From Nonomuraea fuscirosea (lineage in GTDB: Bacteria; Actinomycetota; Actinomycetes; Streptosporangiales; Streptosporangiaceae): a stretch of DNA of 64,000 bases. The stretch's first letter is position 1; each line of letters starts with the position of its first letter. The stretch spans positions 682,001 through 746,000 of the forward strand of contig NZ_PVNG01000002.1 in NCBI RefSeq assembly GCF_003001935.1, read 5' to 3'. Both the position numbers and the translations under genes were made by a program. The notes beneath the pieces are model-generated. The model worked only from the letters and a program-made list of their open reading frames with translations, was not told the DNA's origin and ran no database searches. Positions 24,512 to 32,839 of the stretch are shown one piece after another.

Positions 24512-26892
24512 CCACCCCACCGAGCGCCCCCGCCGACCGGCCGGCCCCTGGGCCGCAGCCGTCTGCCGCCCCTGGCCCGCACGCCGGTGCGGCCGGGCCT
24601 CGCGATGGCGAGGGGCCGGGGCGGCGGGTGGCGTCCGTCGTGGCGGTCGCGTTGCTGGTGGCGGGGGCCGGGCTGGCGTTCGACGGGGTGTTCCCGATGG
24701 ACGCGCTGCTGCCGGTGGTGGCGGTGGCGGCCGGGGTGCCGTCTGTGCTGTCGCTGCTGGTCTCCGGGCGGTTGCCGCTCTGGGGCGTCGTCCCCGTACA
24801 GGCGCTGGCCTGGCTGACGGCGGTGTCGGCCACGGTGTTCAGGGAGGAGGCGTGGCTCGGGTTCCTGCCCGGACCGGCCGCCGTCCGCGCCGCGCTGACC
24901 GGAGTGCGTGAGGCGGGCGGCCGGCTGCTGACCACCATCCTGCCCGCCGCCCCGGACAGCACCGCGATCGTGCTGGTCAGCTTCCTGGTCTGGGCCGCCG
25001 CCGCAGCCGGGGCCGAGCTGGCGCTGCGGTCGCGGGCCGTGCTGCTGCCCGCCGTGGCCGCGCTGCCCGTGCTGGCCGTCGCGGTCGTGCTCGGGGTCGC
25101 GGGGGCGGGCTCCACGGTGCCGTACGCGGCCGGGTTCGCGGGGCTGGCGCTGCTGCTCGCGCTGGTCAGGTCCGGCAGGCCGGCGGGGACGATCGCGGCG
25201 GGCGTGCCGCTGCTGGTCGGCCTGGTGCTGGTGGCCGCCGTCGCCGGTCCCGTGCTGCCCATGGCCGGGCGGCCGTACGACGTGCGCGAGCTGGTCGACC
25301 AGCCGCCGCCGCGCCCGATCAACGGGGTCAGCGCGCTCGACCAGGTGTCGGCGTGGCTGCAGAACCCTCAGCGCGAGCTGTTCACGGTCAGCACGAGCTC
25401 CGAGGCGAACCTCCGGCTGGCCGTCCTGGACACCTTCGACGGGGTGAGCTGGACGTCGAACGCCGGCTTCGTCCCCACCGGCGGCCGGGTGCCGGGTCAG
25501 CCGGGTGCGCGTGACAGCGTCGTGCAGCGGTTCACCGTGCAGAGGCTGCCGGGGCCGTGGCTGCCCGCCGCCGACCGGCCGCTGCTGGTCACAGGGCCCG
25601 GCATCGTGGTCGATCCCGCCACCGGGATGCTGGCCGGCACGCAGGCGCGCGAGGGGATGACGTACCAGGTGACCTCGGGGATCCGCCGGTTCACGACGGA
25701 GGAGCTGCGCGGGGCGACCGCGGCCGACGACCCGGCCGCCCGCGCCCTGCCGGACGGGCCCGACGGCCGTACGCCGCCGCAACGGGCCCGGCTCGGGCGG
25801 ATCGCCCGCCGCGCCACCGAGGGGGCGCGCAGCCCGGCGCAGCAGGCCGCCAAGCTGGCGGCCTACCTGCGCAAGCTCGCCGTGAACGACGTCAACGCGC
25901 CGCCGGGGCACGGGTACCGCAGCATCGAGTTCTTCCTGACGGAGTCGAAGCGGGGGACGACCGAGCAGTTCGCCGCGTCGTTCGCGCTGCTGGCCCGCTC
26001 GATCGGGCTGCCCAGCAGGATCGCCGTCGGGTTCCGGCCCGGTACGGCGCATGAGTCCTCGGGAGCGGGCCGGGACACCGGACGGGCGCAGGGGGCGGGC
26101 GCGGGCCGGGCCGGCACCGGGGAGCAGTTGACCGGGACCGAGACGAGGGCCGGGGCCGAGACCGTGGCCGGTCAGCGGGAGAGCGGGGCCGGGGAGCGGG
26201 GGAGCGGTGGTGTGCGGCAGGTGCGCGCCGGGGATGTGCTGGCCTGGGCGGAGGTGGAGTTCAAGGGGATCGGGTGGGTGCCGTTCTATCCGACGCCCTC
26301 GCGTACGCGGGCCGGCGAGGGAGGTGACGTGGCCGAGGGCGCTCCCAAGCAGGCCAAGGAGATCGAGCAGGCGATCAACGACGACTCCTCCCAGCCCGAA
26401 CCCGACAAGACACCCACCGGTCAGGCTAGCCGGCAGCCGCGACCCGTCCCGGACGGGACGTCGTGGACTCTCATGTGGGCCGTGATTCCCGCCGTCCTCC
26501 TGGCTTCTTACCTGCTCGCGGCGGGCATCGTGCCGTTCGTCCGCAGAACGCGCCGACGCCGGGGCGCCTCGGCCGCCGCCCGCGTGATGGGGGCGTGGCG
26601 GGAGACGGTGAGCCGCCTGCGGGCGGCCGGGATCCCCGTCGCCTCGGGCGCGCTGACCGCCGGTGAGGTGGCGCACCTGGCCGAGGAGGCTCTGGGACCC
26701 GGCGCGCAGGAACCGCTGACCACACTCGCCGACCTGGCCAACCTGGCCACCTTCGGCGGAGCACCCGTGGACGACGCCGACGCCGAACTGGCCTGGCGGC
26801 ACCACGCCACGGTGGACGGGCTGGTCAGGCGGCGGTCAGGGGTGGCGCGGAGGCTCGTCACCCGGCTGTCGCCACTGTCGCTGCTCGGCTGA
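24499..26892 (+). CDS. TgpA-like membrane protein with inactivated transglutaminase domain
   Basis: 797 residues: about six TM helices (about 45-270), DUF3488-like; an extracellular transglutaminase-like domain (about 400-600); a last TM (about 650-680); and a cytoplasmic tail. The catalytic triad is gone. The Cys position of the G-Y-C-E-Q-F motif is T488 (KRGTTEQFAASF), the His of D-x-H-A-W is L581 (DVLAWAEV), and the Asp of F-D-P-T-P is Y597 (FYPTP). The surrounding fold residues (LLARSIGLPSRIAVGF) are well kept, so it is probably a substrate-binding pseudoenzyme. Residues about 518-570 are a low-complexity insert (GAGAGRAGTGEQLTGTETRA). It overlaps DUF58 by 13 bases. Confidence 0.88.
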   Translation: MATLATPPSAPADRPAPGPQPSAAPGPHAGAAGPRDGEGPGRRVASVVAVALLVAGAGLAFDGVFPMDALLPVVAVAAGVPSVLSLLVSGRLPLWGVVPVQALAWLTAVSATVFREEAWLGFLPGPAAVRAALTGVREAGGRLLTTILPAAPDSTAIVLVSFLVWAAAAAGAELALRSRAVLLPAVAALPVLAVAVVLGVAGAGSTVPYAAGFAGLALLLALVRSGRPAGTIAAGVPLLVGLVLVAAVAGPVLPMAGRPYDVRELVDQPPPRPINGVSALDQVSAWLQNPQRELFTVSTSSEANLRLAVLDTFDGVSWTSNAGFVPTGGRVPGQPGARDSVVQRFTVQRLPGPWLPAADRPLLVTGPGIVVDPATGMLAGTQAREGMTYQVTSGIRRFTTEELRGATAADDPAARALPDGPDGRTPPQRARLGRIARRATEGARSPAQQAAKLAAYLRKLAVNDVNAPPGHGYRSIEFFLTESKRGTTEQFAASFALLARSIGLPSRIAVGFRPGTAHESSGAGRDTGRAQGAGAGRAGTGEQLTGTETRAGAETVAGQRESGAGERGSGGVRQVRAGDVLAWAEVEFKGIGWVPFYPTPSRTRAGEGGDVAEGAPKQAKEIEQAINDDSSQPEPDKTPTGQASRQPRPVPDGTSWTLMWAVIPAVLLASYLLAAGIVPFVRRTRRRRGASAAARVMGAWRETVSRLRAAGIPVASGALTAGEVAHLAEEALGPGAQEPLTTLADLANLATFGGAPVDDADAELAWRHHATVDGLVRRRSGVARRLVTRLSPLSLLG

Positions 26893-26976
26893 CGACGCGG
26901 CCGGAGCGGCTGTTCGGTTGGGGGCGCGGGCGGGGCGGGTGGTGTCGCTGTGAGGCTGGGGTTGCGAGCGAGGTGG

Positions 26977-28821
26977 CTACTCGGCGGAGGTCGTCGGCGG
27001 GGTGGCCAGGGGGAGCACGATCGGGGGCTGGGCCTGGTCGTCGTTCTGAGTGCCTGTCTCCGCCGCGCCCCTGATGCACAACGCGGACGACCAGGCCACC
27101 GACGACGGCCGGCCCAGGGTGACCACGCTGCCGACCTTGAAGCAGTAGCCGAGGGCCGGGTCCAGGCCGCCGACGGTGTAGGTGCTGCCGCCGGTGGTCG
27201 CCGACATCAGGCGGTCGCCGGGGGACTGCTGGATGATCATGGGGTAGCCGTTCTTCCGGACGGCCTTCCAGGCCAGCGTCACCGTGGTGCCGCTGTCGGT
27301 GACCAGCTTGAGGCTTTTGGGGCGGTACGTGGCGACGGTGGCCGGGTCGGCGCTTCGTCGTACGGCGGGCGGGGATGGTGACGGCGTCCCCGGGTCGCCC
27401 CACTCCTGGTCCCGCAGTGTCTTCGGCGGCTGCCGGTCGGCCGGCGGCGGCGCGACGCTCGTGGAGGCGTCCGGCGGCGCGACCGTGGAGGCGTCGGGTG
27501 GCGCGTCGTTGACGGAGCCGTCCGGTGGGGTGGCATCGCCGGCGGGCTCCGTGGCCCCGGCCTGCTGCTGCGCGGTCGTGGTCCCGGCGCCGCCGCTCAT
27601 CGCCAGGGCGACACTGCCCGCCCCCACCAGCACCGCCAGCGCCGCCCCGCCCGCCACGAGCAACGGCGCCTTCCCGCCCCGACCACCCGGATCCGGGGCC
27701 GCGGGCGCGAGCGGCGGCGCGGTGACCTCAGGAGCCGGCGGCAGGAACGGCTGCGGCCCGGCCGGCGGCCTGACCTGCGAGCGATCCGGATCCACCGTCC
27801 ACACAAGCTCCGGCGGCCCCGACCACTCCTGACCGCTGGAGACCGGACCGGTCGTGCCGACCGCCGCGCCCTCGGCCGACGACATGGCGAGCCGCGCCGT
27901 GGGTGCCTGACCCAGGCGCGCTTTGGGGACCCGGACGGTGGGGTCGTGATCCACCTCGCCGTCCCCGCCAGCCGTGCCGGCCTGCTGCCCGGTCCTGCCG
28001 GGTGGGGTGGCGGCGGTGGCTAGGGCGGTGGCCGGGGGGCGGTTTGCCGGGTCTTTGGACATTGCCGCGAGCAGGAGGGCAGCCAGGGATGACGGCACCG
28101 AGGCGGGCAGTGGGGGTGGGTCCTCGGTCAGGACGCCGAGGGCGAACCTGGCCGTGCTTCCCGGTCCGTCCAGTGCGAACGCGGGCCGGCCCGCCAGCAG
28201 TTCGTACGTCATCGACGCCAGCGCGTAGACGTCGGAGGCCGGCACCGGCGGACGCCCTTCGAGCTCCTCCGGCGCGGCGTGCACCGAGGGCGGCGTCCCG
28301 TCCGGCAGCTCCACGATCGACATCAGCGCCGACATGGCGTACCCCGTCAGCACCACCCCGCCGCCGGTCATGACGACGTTCTCCGGCTTGACGCGCCCGT
28401 GCACCCCGCTGGCCGCGTGCGTGGCCGCGACCGCGTGCGCCACCGACCGCAGCAGCCCCGTGGCCTGCTCCAGCGGCAGGGGCAGGCCGCGTCCCGGCCG
28501 TTCGGCGAGCGTGAGACCTTCGTGCGGCGGCGTCACCAGGTACGGCCGCCCGTCCCCCGTCGCCCCCACCTCCAGCACCGGGACCACCGAGCCGAGCACC
28601 GCCAGCGCCTCGGGGAAGCCGAAGCCGCGCACGATCCGCTTCAGCGCCCGCTTGTCCACCCGGTGACACGCGAGCGTCTTGACCAGCACCTCGCCGCCCG
28701 GCCGGCCTCCCTCGCCGGAAGCCGCGGTCCGCGCCAGGTACGTGGTCCAGGGCCCGTCCTGCCCGGCCCGCTCCAGCAGCCGGTAACCGCGCACCCGCTC
28801 GGCGATCACACCCACCGGCAC
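26977..28821 (-). CDS. Membrane pseudokinase with extracellular fibronectin type III domain
   Basis: 614 residues. The N-terminal 270 are a Ser/Thr kinase fold: VAIK lysine K48 (VLVKTL) and APE (HAAPEEL) are present. The catalytic loop is HGRVKPEN (141-148) instead of HRDLKPEN, so the catalytic Asp is lost, DFG is replaced by G-Y-A (160-162), and the Gly-rich loop is not recognisable. A disordered linker leads to one TM segment (about 387-410, LLVAGGAALAVLVGAGSVAL), then Pro/Thr-rich repeats and a C-terminal FnIII domain (about 520-590). Likely a signalling scaffold of the secretion locus. The start could be GTG 28821 or the next GTG two codons on. Confidence 0.82.
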   Translation of the reverse strand: MPVGVIAERVRGYRLLERAGQDGPWTTYLARTAASGEGGRPGGEVLVKTLACHRVDKRALKRIVRGFGFPEALAVLGSVVPVLEVGATGDGRPYLVTPPHEGLTLAERPGRGLPLPLEQATGLLRSVAHAVAATHAASGVHGRVKPENVVMTGGGVVLTGYAMSALMSIVELPDGTPPSVHAAPEELEGRPPVPASDVYALASMTYELLAGRPAFALDGPGSTARFALGVLTEDPPPLPASVPSSLAALLLAAMSKDPANRPPATALATAATPPGRTGQQAGTAGGDGEVDHDPTVRVPKARLGQAPTARLAMSSAEGAAVGTTGPVSSGQEWSGPPELVWTVDPDRSQVRPPAGPQPFLPPAPEVTAPPLAPAAPDPGGRGGKAPLLVAGGAALAVLVGAGSVALAMSGGAGTTTAQQQAGATEPAGDATPPDGSVNDAPPDASTVAPPDASTSVAPPPADRQPPKTLRDQEWGDPGTPSPSPPAVRRSADPATVATYRPKSLKLVTDSGTTVTLAWKAVRKNGYPMIIQQSPGDRLMSATTGGSTYTVGGLDPALGYCFKVGSVVTLGRPSSVAWSSALCIRGAAETGTQNDDQAQPPIVLPLATPPTTSAE

Positions 28822-28920
28822 ACCACGCTCATCGCCGCACCACGCTCAGACGACCGTCGCCCATGTCGCCCCGCTCGTGCGATCCCTCGCCTCATGCCGC
28901 CGCGCTCATGCGATCACGGG
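28822..28920. repeat. CGCTCATGCGATC-like repeats after the T7SS substrate gene stop
   Basis: The gene end CGCTCATGCGATCA (28904-28917) is echoed at 28873-28885 (CGCTCGTGCGATC) and more weakly at 28826-28834 and 28843-28852 (ACGCTCA). Several copies carry a minus-strand TGA. Confidence 0.5.
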
Positions 28921-30180
28921 CGGGCCGCCCAGGTCGTCGGACTCGAACGCCTCGTCCTCCACCAGCGCCGTCCTGGTCCGCTCCCGTTCGCGCTCCTGCC
29001 CGGCCCCGGCCCCGGTCGCGCCGAACGGCGGCAGCATGCCCATGGGCATCCCGTTCAGCCCGAGCCCCGCTCCGGCGGCCAATGGCTTGGGCACGGTGCC
29101 GCCGAACGGGGTCACGGGGGTGACGCCCGAGGTGACGCCGGGCCCGTTGCCGGTGGGGGTGAGCGTGGTGCCGGGGACGGCCGGCGGCAGGTTCGACGTC
29201 GGCAGGCCGGACGGTGGCAGGCTGGACAGGTTCGTCGTGGACGGCGGCTGCGACAGCCCCCCGGGCGGGTCGAGCGAGGGAGGGGACATGCCAGGCATGT
29301 CCGGGTTCGGCAGCGACGGGTGCTGGACGCCCGGACTCTGGACACCTGGGTTCTGGCCGCCGGAGAGCGACGGGTCCTGGAGCGACGGGTCACGGAGCGA
29401 CGGGTCGCGCAGGGAGGGGTCGCGCAGGGAGGGATCCGTGAGGGACGGGTCCGTAAGGGACGGGTCCTGCGGTTGGCGGAGGCCGGGGAGGTCCGGGCCG
29501 CCGGTCCCCGGGCCGTAAGGGGAGCCAAAACCGGATATATCACCGTAAGGGGAGGTCAGGCCGCTGCCCGAGTAAGGGCCGCCGGGCAGGCCAAGACCCC
29601 GCCCTGACGACGGCAAGCCCAGATCGGCCCCCGGCGCGGACGTCCGCTGCTCGACGGTGGGCGCGATGGCGCCGTACACGTCCCCCATGTACCCGTTGAG
29701 CAGACGGAGGTGATGCCGCGCGAGGACGTGGCCGTTGTCCTCGACGCTGCCGAAGGCGTCGAAGACGTCGTCGTCGAGGCCGACCGAGCCGGTCCCGGGA
29801 ACGTTGTCCTTGAACCAGCGCAGCACCTTGTCCCCGTACCATTCGAGCGGCGTCCCGACCGAGGTGGCCGCGACGCTGATCCTGGCCAGGTCCCGCTGCA
29901 GCTCGCCCAGGGTCCTGAAGACGCCCTCCAGCGACTCCCCGCCGAGCGTCTCGGAGACGGCGCGGGCCTGCGCGCTCAGCTCCGCCACCGACTCCCCGCA
30001 CATGCGGGCGATCTCCAGGTAGTCGCGCCCGGCCCGGGCGATCTGCTCGGGCTCGGTCGACTGGAGGAGGGCGGCGACGCCGTCGGCGTCCTCGGAGTCC
30101 GCGCCGTTGAGCGACCGGGTGCCGTCGGGATGCGGCGCCCGGTTCTCGTCCCTGAGCGCCTCCTCCCAGAAGCCGCTCAT
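28906..30180 (-). CDS. Putative T7SS substrate, helical N-domain plus Pro/Gly repeat tail
   Basis: 424 residues. About 1-175 are charged helices (EQIARAGRDYLEIARMCGES, DKVLRWFKDNVPGTGSV) resembling WXG100/PPE/EspB-type helical domains. The rest is disordered and rich in Pro, Gly, Ser and Leu, with seven consecutive DPSL-x units (about 238-272) and a conserved-looking acidic C-terminus ending DDLGGPPVIA. No signal peptide or TM. Its start overlaps the stop of the upstream 206-residue helical protein (ATGA), as for paired ESX substrates. Function inferred from position and architecture. Confidence 0.6.
   Translation of the reverse strand: MSGFWEEALRDENRAPHPDGTRSLNGADSEDADGVAALLQSTEPEQIARAGRDYLEIARMCGESVAELSAQARAVSETLGGESLEGVFRTLGELQRDLARISVAATSVGTPLEWYGDKVLRWFKDNVPGTGSVGLDDDVFDAFGSVEDNGHVLARHHLRLLNGYMGDVYGAIAPTVEQRTSAPGADLGLPSSGRGLGLPGGPYSGSGLTSPYGDISGFGSPYGPGTGGPDLPGLRQPQDPSLTDPSLTDPSLRDPSLRDPSLRDPSLQDPSLSGGQNPGVQSPGVQHPSLPNPDMPGMSPPSLDPPGGLSQPPSTTNLSSLPPSGLPTSNLPPAVPGTTLTPTGNGPGVTSGVTPVTPFGGTVPKPLAAGAGLGLNGMPMGMLPPFGATGAGAGQERERERTRTALVEDEAFESDDLGGPPVIA
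29365..29469. repeat. Seven 15-bp in-frame repeats coding DPSL-x
   Basis: Seven near-identical 15-base units inside the substrate gene encode D-P-S-L followed by T, T, R, R, R, Q or S. Neighbouring units match best, as expected from slippage expansion. Copy number is likely to vary between strains. Confidence 0.9.
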
Positions 30181-30797
30181 GTACGCGCCCGCCGGTCGCT
30201 CGCGAGGGACCGGTCCGCCCCCTTGGCCGTCTGCACGGTCGCGTCGAGCGCCTGGATGACGGACTCATACACGGTGTACAGCCGGTCGATCGCGCCGCCC
30301 AGCGCGGCGTGCGCCTTGTCCGTGGTCGCGCGCAGGTCGTCGGCGGCCTGCCAGGCGCCCAGTTCGCGCTGGTCGAGCCGGGCCCGGTCGAGCAGGAGCT
30401 TCAGGCCCGTGTCCTGGCCGGCGCCCTTGAGCCGGTCGAGGTCCTGACGCAGCCGTTCCACCGGCGACGACGGCCGCGGCGTGCCGGTGGCCGGGTCCTC
30501 GTAGGCGTCGAGGTCGACGAACAGCTCCTTCTTCGGCGCGCCGGGGTCGATCGGGTGCGCGGCGAGCAACCGCCCGCCGTCGGGGTCGGGCGGCGTGAGC
30601 GTGCTCCGGCCGGGGTAGGCGCCCTTCCCGTGGTCGACGAGGTGGTCGGCGTAGGCGTCCTCGACGGTGTGCGCCTCGTGGTCGAACTCCTCGCCCGAGC
30701 CTCCGCCCTCGTAGGTCCTGGTGAGCTTCTCCCGCTCCAGGTACGACCTGCCGACGGTCGGCCGCTGGCTGTCCCCGCCGTCCTCAGGTGTCGTCAT
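30177..30797 (-). CDS. T7SS-associated helical protein
   Basis: 206 residues; ATG 30797 chosen because GGAGA precedes it, while an in-frame start 39 bases upstream lacks one. The N-terminal half is acidic and disordered with a SYLEREKLTRTYEGG motif. The C-terminal half is a helical hairpin (PVERLRQDLDRLKGAGQDTG, DDLRATTDKAHAALGGAI, VYESVIQALDATVQTAKGAD). No W-x-G motif seen. Coupled by ATGA to the repeat-tailed protein downstream, so the two may form a secreted or chaperone pair. Divergent from the mycosin gene, with a 12-bp palindrome in the shared promoter region. Confidence 0.6.
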   Translation of the reverse strand: MTTPEDGGDSQRPTVGRSYLEREKLTRTYEGGGSGEEFDHEAHTVEDAYADHLVDHGKGAYPGRSTLTPPDPDGGRLLAAHPIDPGAPKKELFVDLDAYEDPATGTPRPSSPVERLRQDLDRLKGAGQDTGLKLLLDRARLDQRELGAWQAADDLRATTDKAHAALGGAIDRLYTVYESVIQALDATVQTAKGADRSLASDRRART

Positions 30798-30859
30798 GAT
30801 CTCTCCGCGTCCACACGTCGCCGGACATGCCGACACCTGCGTACCGGGCGTACCGCGGG

Positions 30860-30884
30860 ATGACGCGTCATTTCAAGGTTTTTG
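30860..30884. promoter_or_regulatory. Palindrome plus TTTCAA element between divergent T7SS units
   Basis: ATGACGCGTCAT (30860-30871, perfect 12-bp palindrome) abuts TTTCAA-GG-TTTTTG (30871-30884). On the minus strand the latter reads CAAAAA-CC-TTGAAA, resembling the element before the WXG100 and EccC genes. Confidence 0.45.
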
Positions 30885-32096
30885 GAAGAGAGCCACGACA
30901 GCGGGCGAGTGTCGGCAGACTCCCCTACCGTGCCTCTCCTCCACGGCGTCGCGGCTCTGCTGCTCGCCCTGACCCCTGCCCCGGCCTCGGGCAGGCCGGT
31001 CAGCTGCGACCCGGAGCCGGGCGTCGCGGAGGTCACCGGCACGCCGTGGCCGCAGGAGCGGCTGCGTTTCGAGCGGGTGTGGCGGCTCACCAGGGGCGAG
31101 GGCGTCACCGTCGCCGTCGTGGACAGCGGCGTGGACGCCGCGCATCCCCAGCTCGCCGGCGCCGTCACCCGCCAGGTGGACCTGACCGCCACGGACCCGC
31201 GCGACTGCGTCGGCCACGGCACGGCGGTGGCCGGGATCATCGCAGGGCGCGACCTCACCTCGCGCGGCGTCCCGGTGCTGGGCGTCGCGCCGGCCGCCGC
31301 GATCGTGTCGATCAAGCAGACGGAAGGGCGCTCGGGGGACGTGTCCCGGCTGGCGCGAGGCATCCGGCGGGCCGCCGACCTGGGCGCGGACGTCATCAAC
31401 GTGTCCGTGCAGGCCCACGACGCCCCCGAGCTGAAGGCGGCGGTGACGTACGCGCAGGCCAAGGACGCGGTGATCGTGGCCGCGGCCGGCAACGTCAAGC
31501 AGGACGACGGCGCGGTCACGCCCGCCTACCCGGCCGAGTACCCCGGCGTGATCGCGGTGGGCGCGGCCTCGCCCGACGGCGGGAAGCCGGGCTTCTCCAA
31601 CGACGTCACCCGCGTCTCGGTGACCGCGCCGGGCGCCGGGGTGACGAGCGCGTGGACGGGCGGCGGCTACCGCACGGGACTGGACGGCACCAGCTTCGCC
31701 GCCCCCTTCGTGTCGGGCGTCGCCGCCCTGGTCAGGGCCCGGCACCCCGGCCTCGACCACTGGCAGGTCAAGCGCCGGCTGGAACGGACGGCCGAGGGCG
31801 GGGGAGCGGCGGGCACCGGGGCCGGGCTGGTCAACCCGCTGCAGGCGGTCACCTCCGTGCTGCCGGAGGCGGAGGAGAGCCGGGACGCCGCGCCGCCCGT
31901 CGTCCTGGCCACGGCGCCGGTGCCCGACGAGCGGACGCGCGGCCTGGCGATCGGCATCACGGCCGGCGCGGGCGGGGTGACGGCGCTGACGGTCTTCCTG
32001 GCGTTGACGCTGCCCAGAGCCAGGCGGCGGGCCCGGCGGGCCGATGAACAGGGGGCCGGCGGGCCGGGGGCCGGAGAACATTTACAGGAAAGTTGA
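30882..32096 (+). CDS. mycP: Mycosin-type S8 serine protease of the T7SS
   Basis: A subtilisin-family membrane protease that in ESX systems sits at the outer face of the membrane complex. In 404 residues or fewer it has an N-terminal signal/anchor (LLHGVAALLLALTPAPASG), the catalytic Asp in AVVDSGVD, His in VGHGTAVAG, oxyanion Asn in AAAGN, Ser in GTSFAAPF, a C-terminal TM helix (AIGITAGAGGVTALTVFLAL) and a basic tail. Start uncertain: TTG 30882 is the longest frame, GTG 30909 gives a better signal peptide, neither has a good Shine-Dalgarno. Its last codons overlap the promoter element of the WXG100 pair. Confidence 0.88.
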   Translation: MEESHDSGRVSADSPTVPLLHGVAALLLALTPAPASGRPVSCDPEPGVAEVTGTPWPQERLRFERVWRLTRGEGVTVAVVDSGVDAAHPQLAGAVTRQVDLTATDPRDCVGHGTAVAGIIAGRDLTSRGVPVLGVAPAAAIVSIKQTEGRSGDVSRLARGIRRAADLGADVINVSVQAHDAPELKAAVTYAQAKDAVIVAAAGNVKQDDGAVTPAYPAEYPGVIAVGAASPDGGKPGFSNDVTRVSVTAPGAGVTSAWTGGGYRTGLDGTSFAAPFVSGVAALVRARHPGLDHWQVKRRLERTAEGGGAAGTGAGLVNPLQAVTSVLPEAEESRDAAPPVVLATAPVPDERTRGLAIGITAGAGGVTALTVFLALTLPRARRRARRADEQGAGGPGAGEHLQES

Positions 32097-32098
32097 AA
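32085..32098 (+). promoter_or_regulatory. CAGGAA-N2-TTGAAA element upstream of the WXG100 pair
   Basis: CAGGAAAGTTGAAA overlaps the mycosin stop codon and lies 90 bases before the first WXG100 start. The same 6-2-6 pattern is found on the EccC coding strand at 36864-36877. Confidence 0.45.
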
Positions 32099-32187
32099 CC
32101 ACAGCCCTGGCATCGAGCGCCGCCTACGTTGATCCAGAAATTCGGAACCCGGTCGACAGCGGGTTCACGAGAGCCGAGAGGTGAACC

Positions 32188-32511
32188 GTGGCAGACAGGA
32201 CCACTTATGCCGAGGGCAGCCAGCACAGTGCCGCGGAACGCGTACAGATCGCCGTCGGGAACGTGGAACAGATCCGCAACCGGCTCGCCCTGATCCCCGA
32301 GACGCTCGGCGGCGCCTGGATGGGCGAGGCCGCCACGGTCTACACGCAGGTGCTCAACGAGTGGACCCCGCAGTTCACCAAGGTCATCGAGGCCCTCGCC
32401 AGGATCGGCGAGAACCTCAAGGCGACCGACGTCCAGTACACCGAGGCGAGCACCAGCGCGAGCGAGGTCGCCGCGAGACTGAGGTCGTCCCTCAACGGCG
32501 GCGCCATCTAG
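32188..32511 (+). CDS. WXG100-family secreted protein 1
   Basis: A 107-residue helical-hairpin ESAT-6/CFP-10-like protein, GTG 32188 with GAGAGG upstream. The hairpin turn is AWMGEA (W-x-G, about 44-46). Flanking helices are AAERVQIAVGNVEQIRNRLA and QFTKVIEALARIGENLKATD. No classical YxxxD/E secretion signal is evident after helix 2, so export may depend on its partner. The second WXG100 gene starts 19 bases after its stop; the two probably form a heterodimer exported through EccBCD. Confidence 0.92.
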   Translation: MADRTTYAEGSQHSAAERVQIAVGNVEQIRNRLALIPETLGGAWMGEAATVYTQVLNEWTPQFTKVIEALARIGENLKATDVQYTEASTSASEVAARLRSSLNGGAI

Positions 32512-32529
32512 GGCGAAGGAGAGCTCACC

Positions 32530-32826
32530 ATGACCGGTCCCGACATCATCCTCGCCAATTTCGACGAGATGGAGGAGATCGCGGCCGAGCTCGGCCGCGC
32601 CTACGCCAATCTCGTCGGCGAACTGGCCGACCTGGAGGACGACCTCAAGGTCCTGGAGACCTGGGACGGCCCGGCCAAGGCCGTCTACCTCGACGCCAAG
32701 GTCCAGTGGAACCAGGCGGTGGAGGCCATGGGCGACACCATGCAGCGCCTCGGGCCGTCGCTGCACGACGCGACCGCGATCATGCGGGACGCGGAGAACG
32801 CCAACGTCCGCCGCTGGGGCACCTGA
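32530..32826 (+). CDS. WXG100-family secreted protein 2
   Basis: 98 residues, ATG 32530 with AAGGAGA upstream. Helix 1 is DEMEEIAAELGRAYANLVGE, the turn TWDGPAKA supplies W-x-G, helix 2 is VQWNQAVEAMGDTMQRLG, and the C-terminus is MRDAENANVRRWG. It is the natural heterodimer partner of the preceding WXG100 protein. The gene ends 14 bases from the convergent eccC 3' end. Confidence 0.92.
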   Translation: MTGPDIILANFDEMEEIAAELGRAYANLVGELADLEDDLKVLETWDGPAKAVYLDAKVQWNQAVEAMGDTMQRLGPSLHDATAIMRDAENANVRRWGT

Positions 32827-32839
32827 GCCGCGCGACCGT

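Noticed and set aside
24508..26805. A 765-codon minus-strand frame opposite the TgpA gene, and similar long frames at 21120-23315 and 52673-54634
   Set aside because: Low-complexity shadow frames; the opposite strand encodes recognisable proteins.
29365..29469. Short regular repeats that could suggest a CRISPR array
   Set aside because: Units are 15 bp, abutted with no spacers, and encode DPSL-x in frame.
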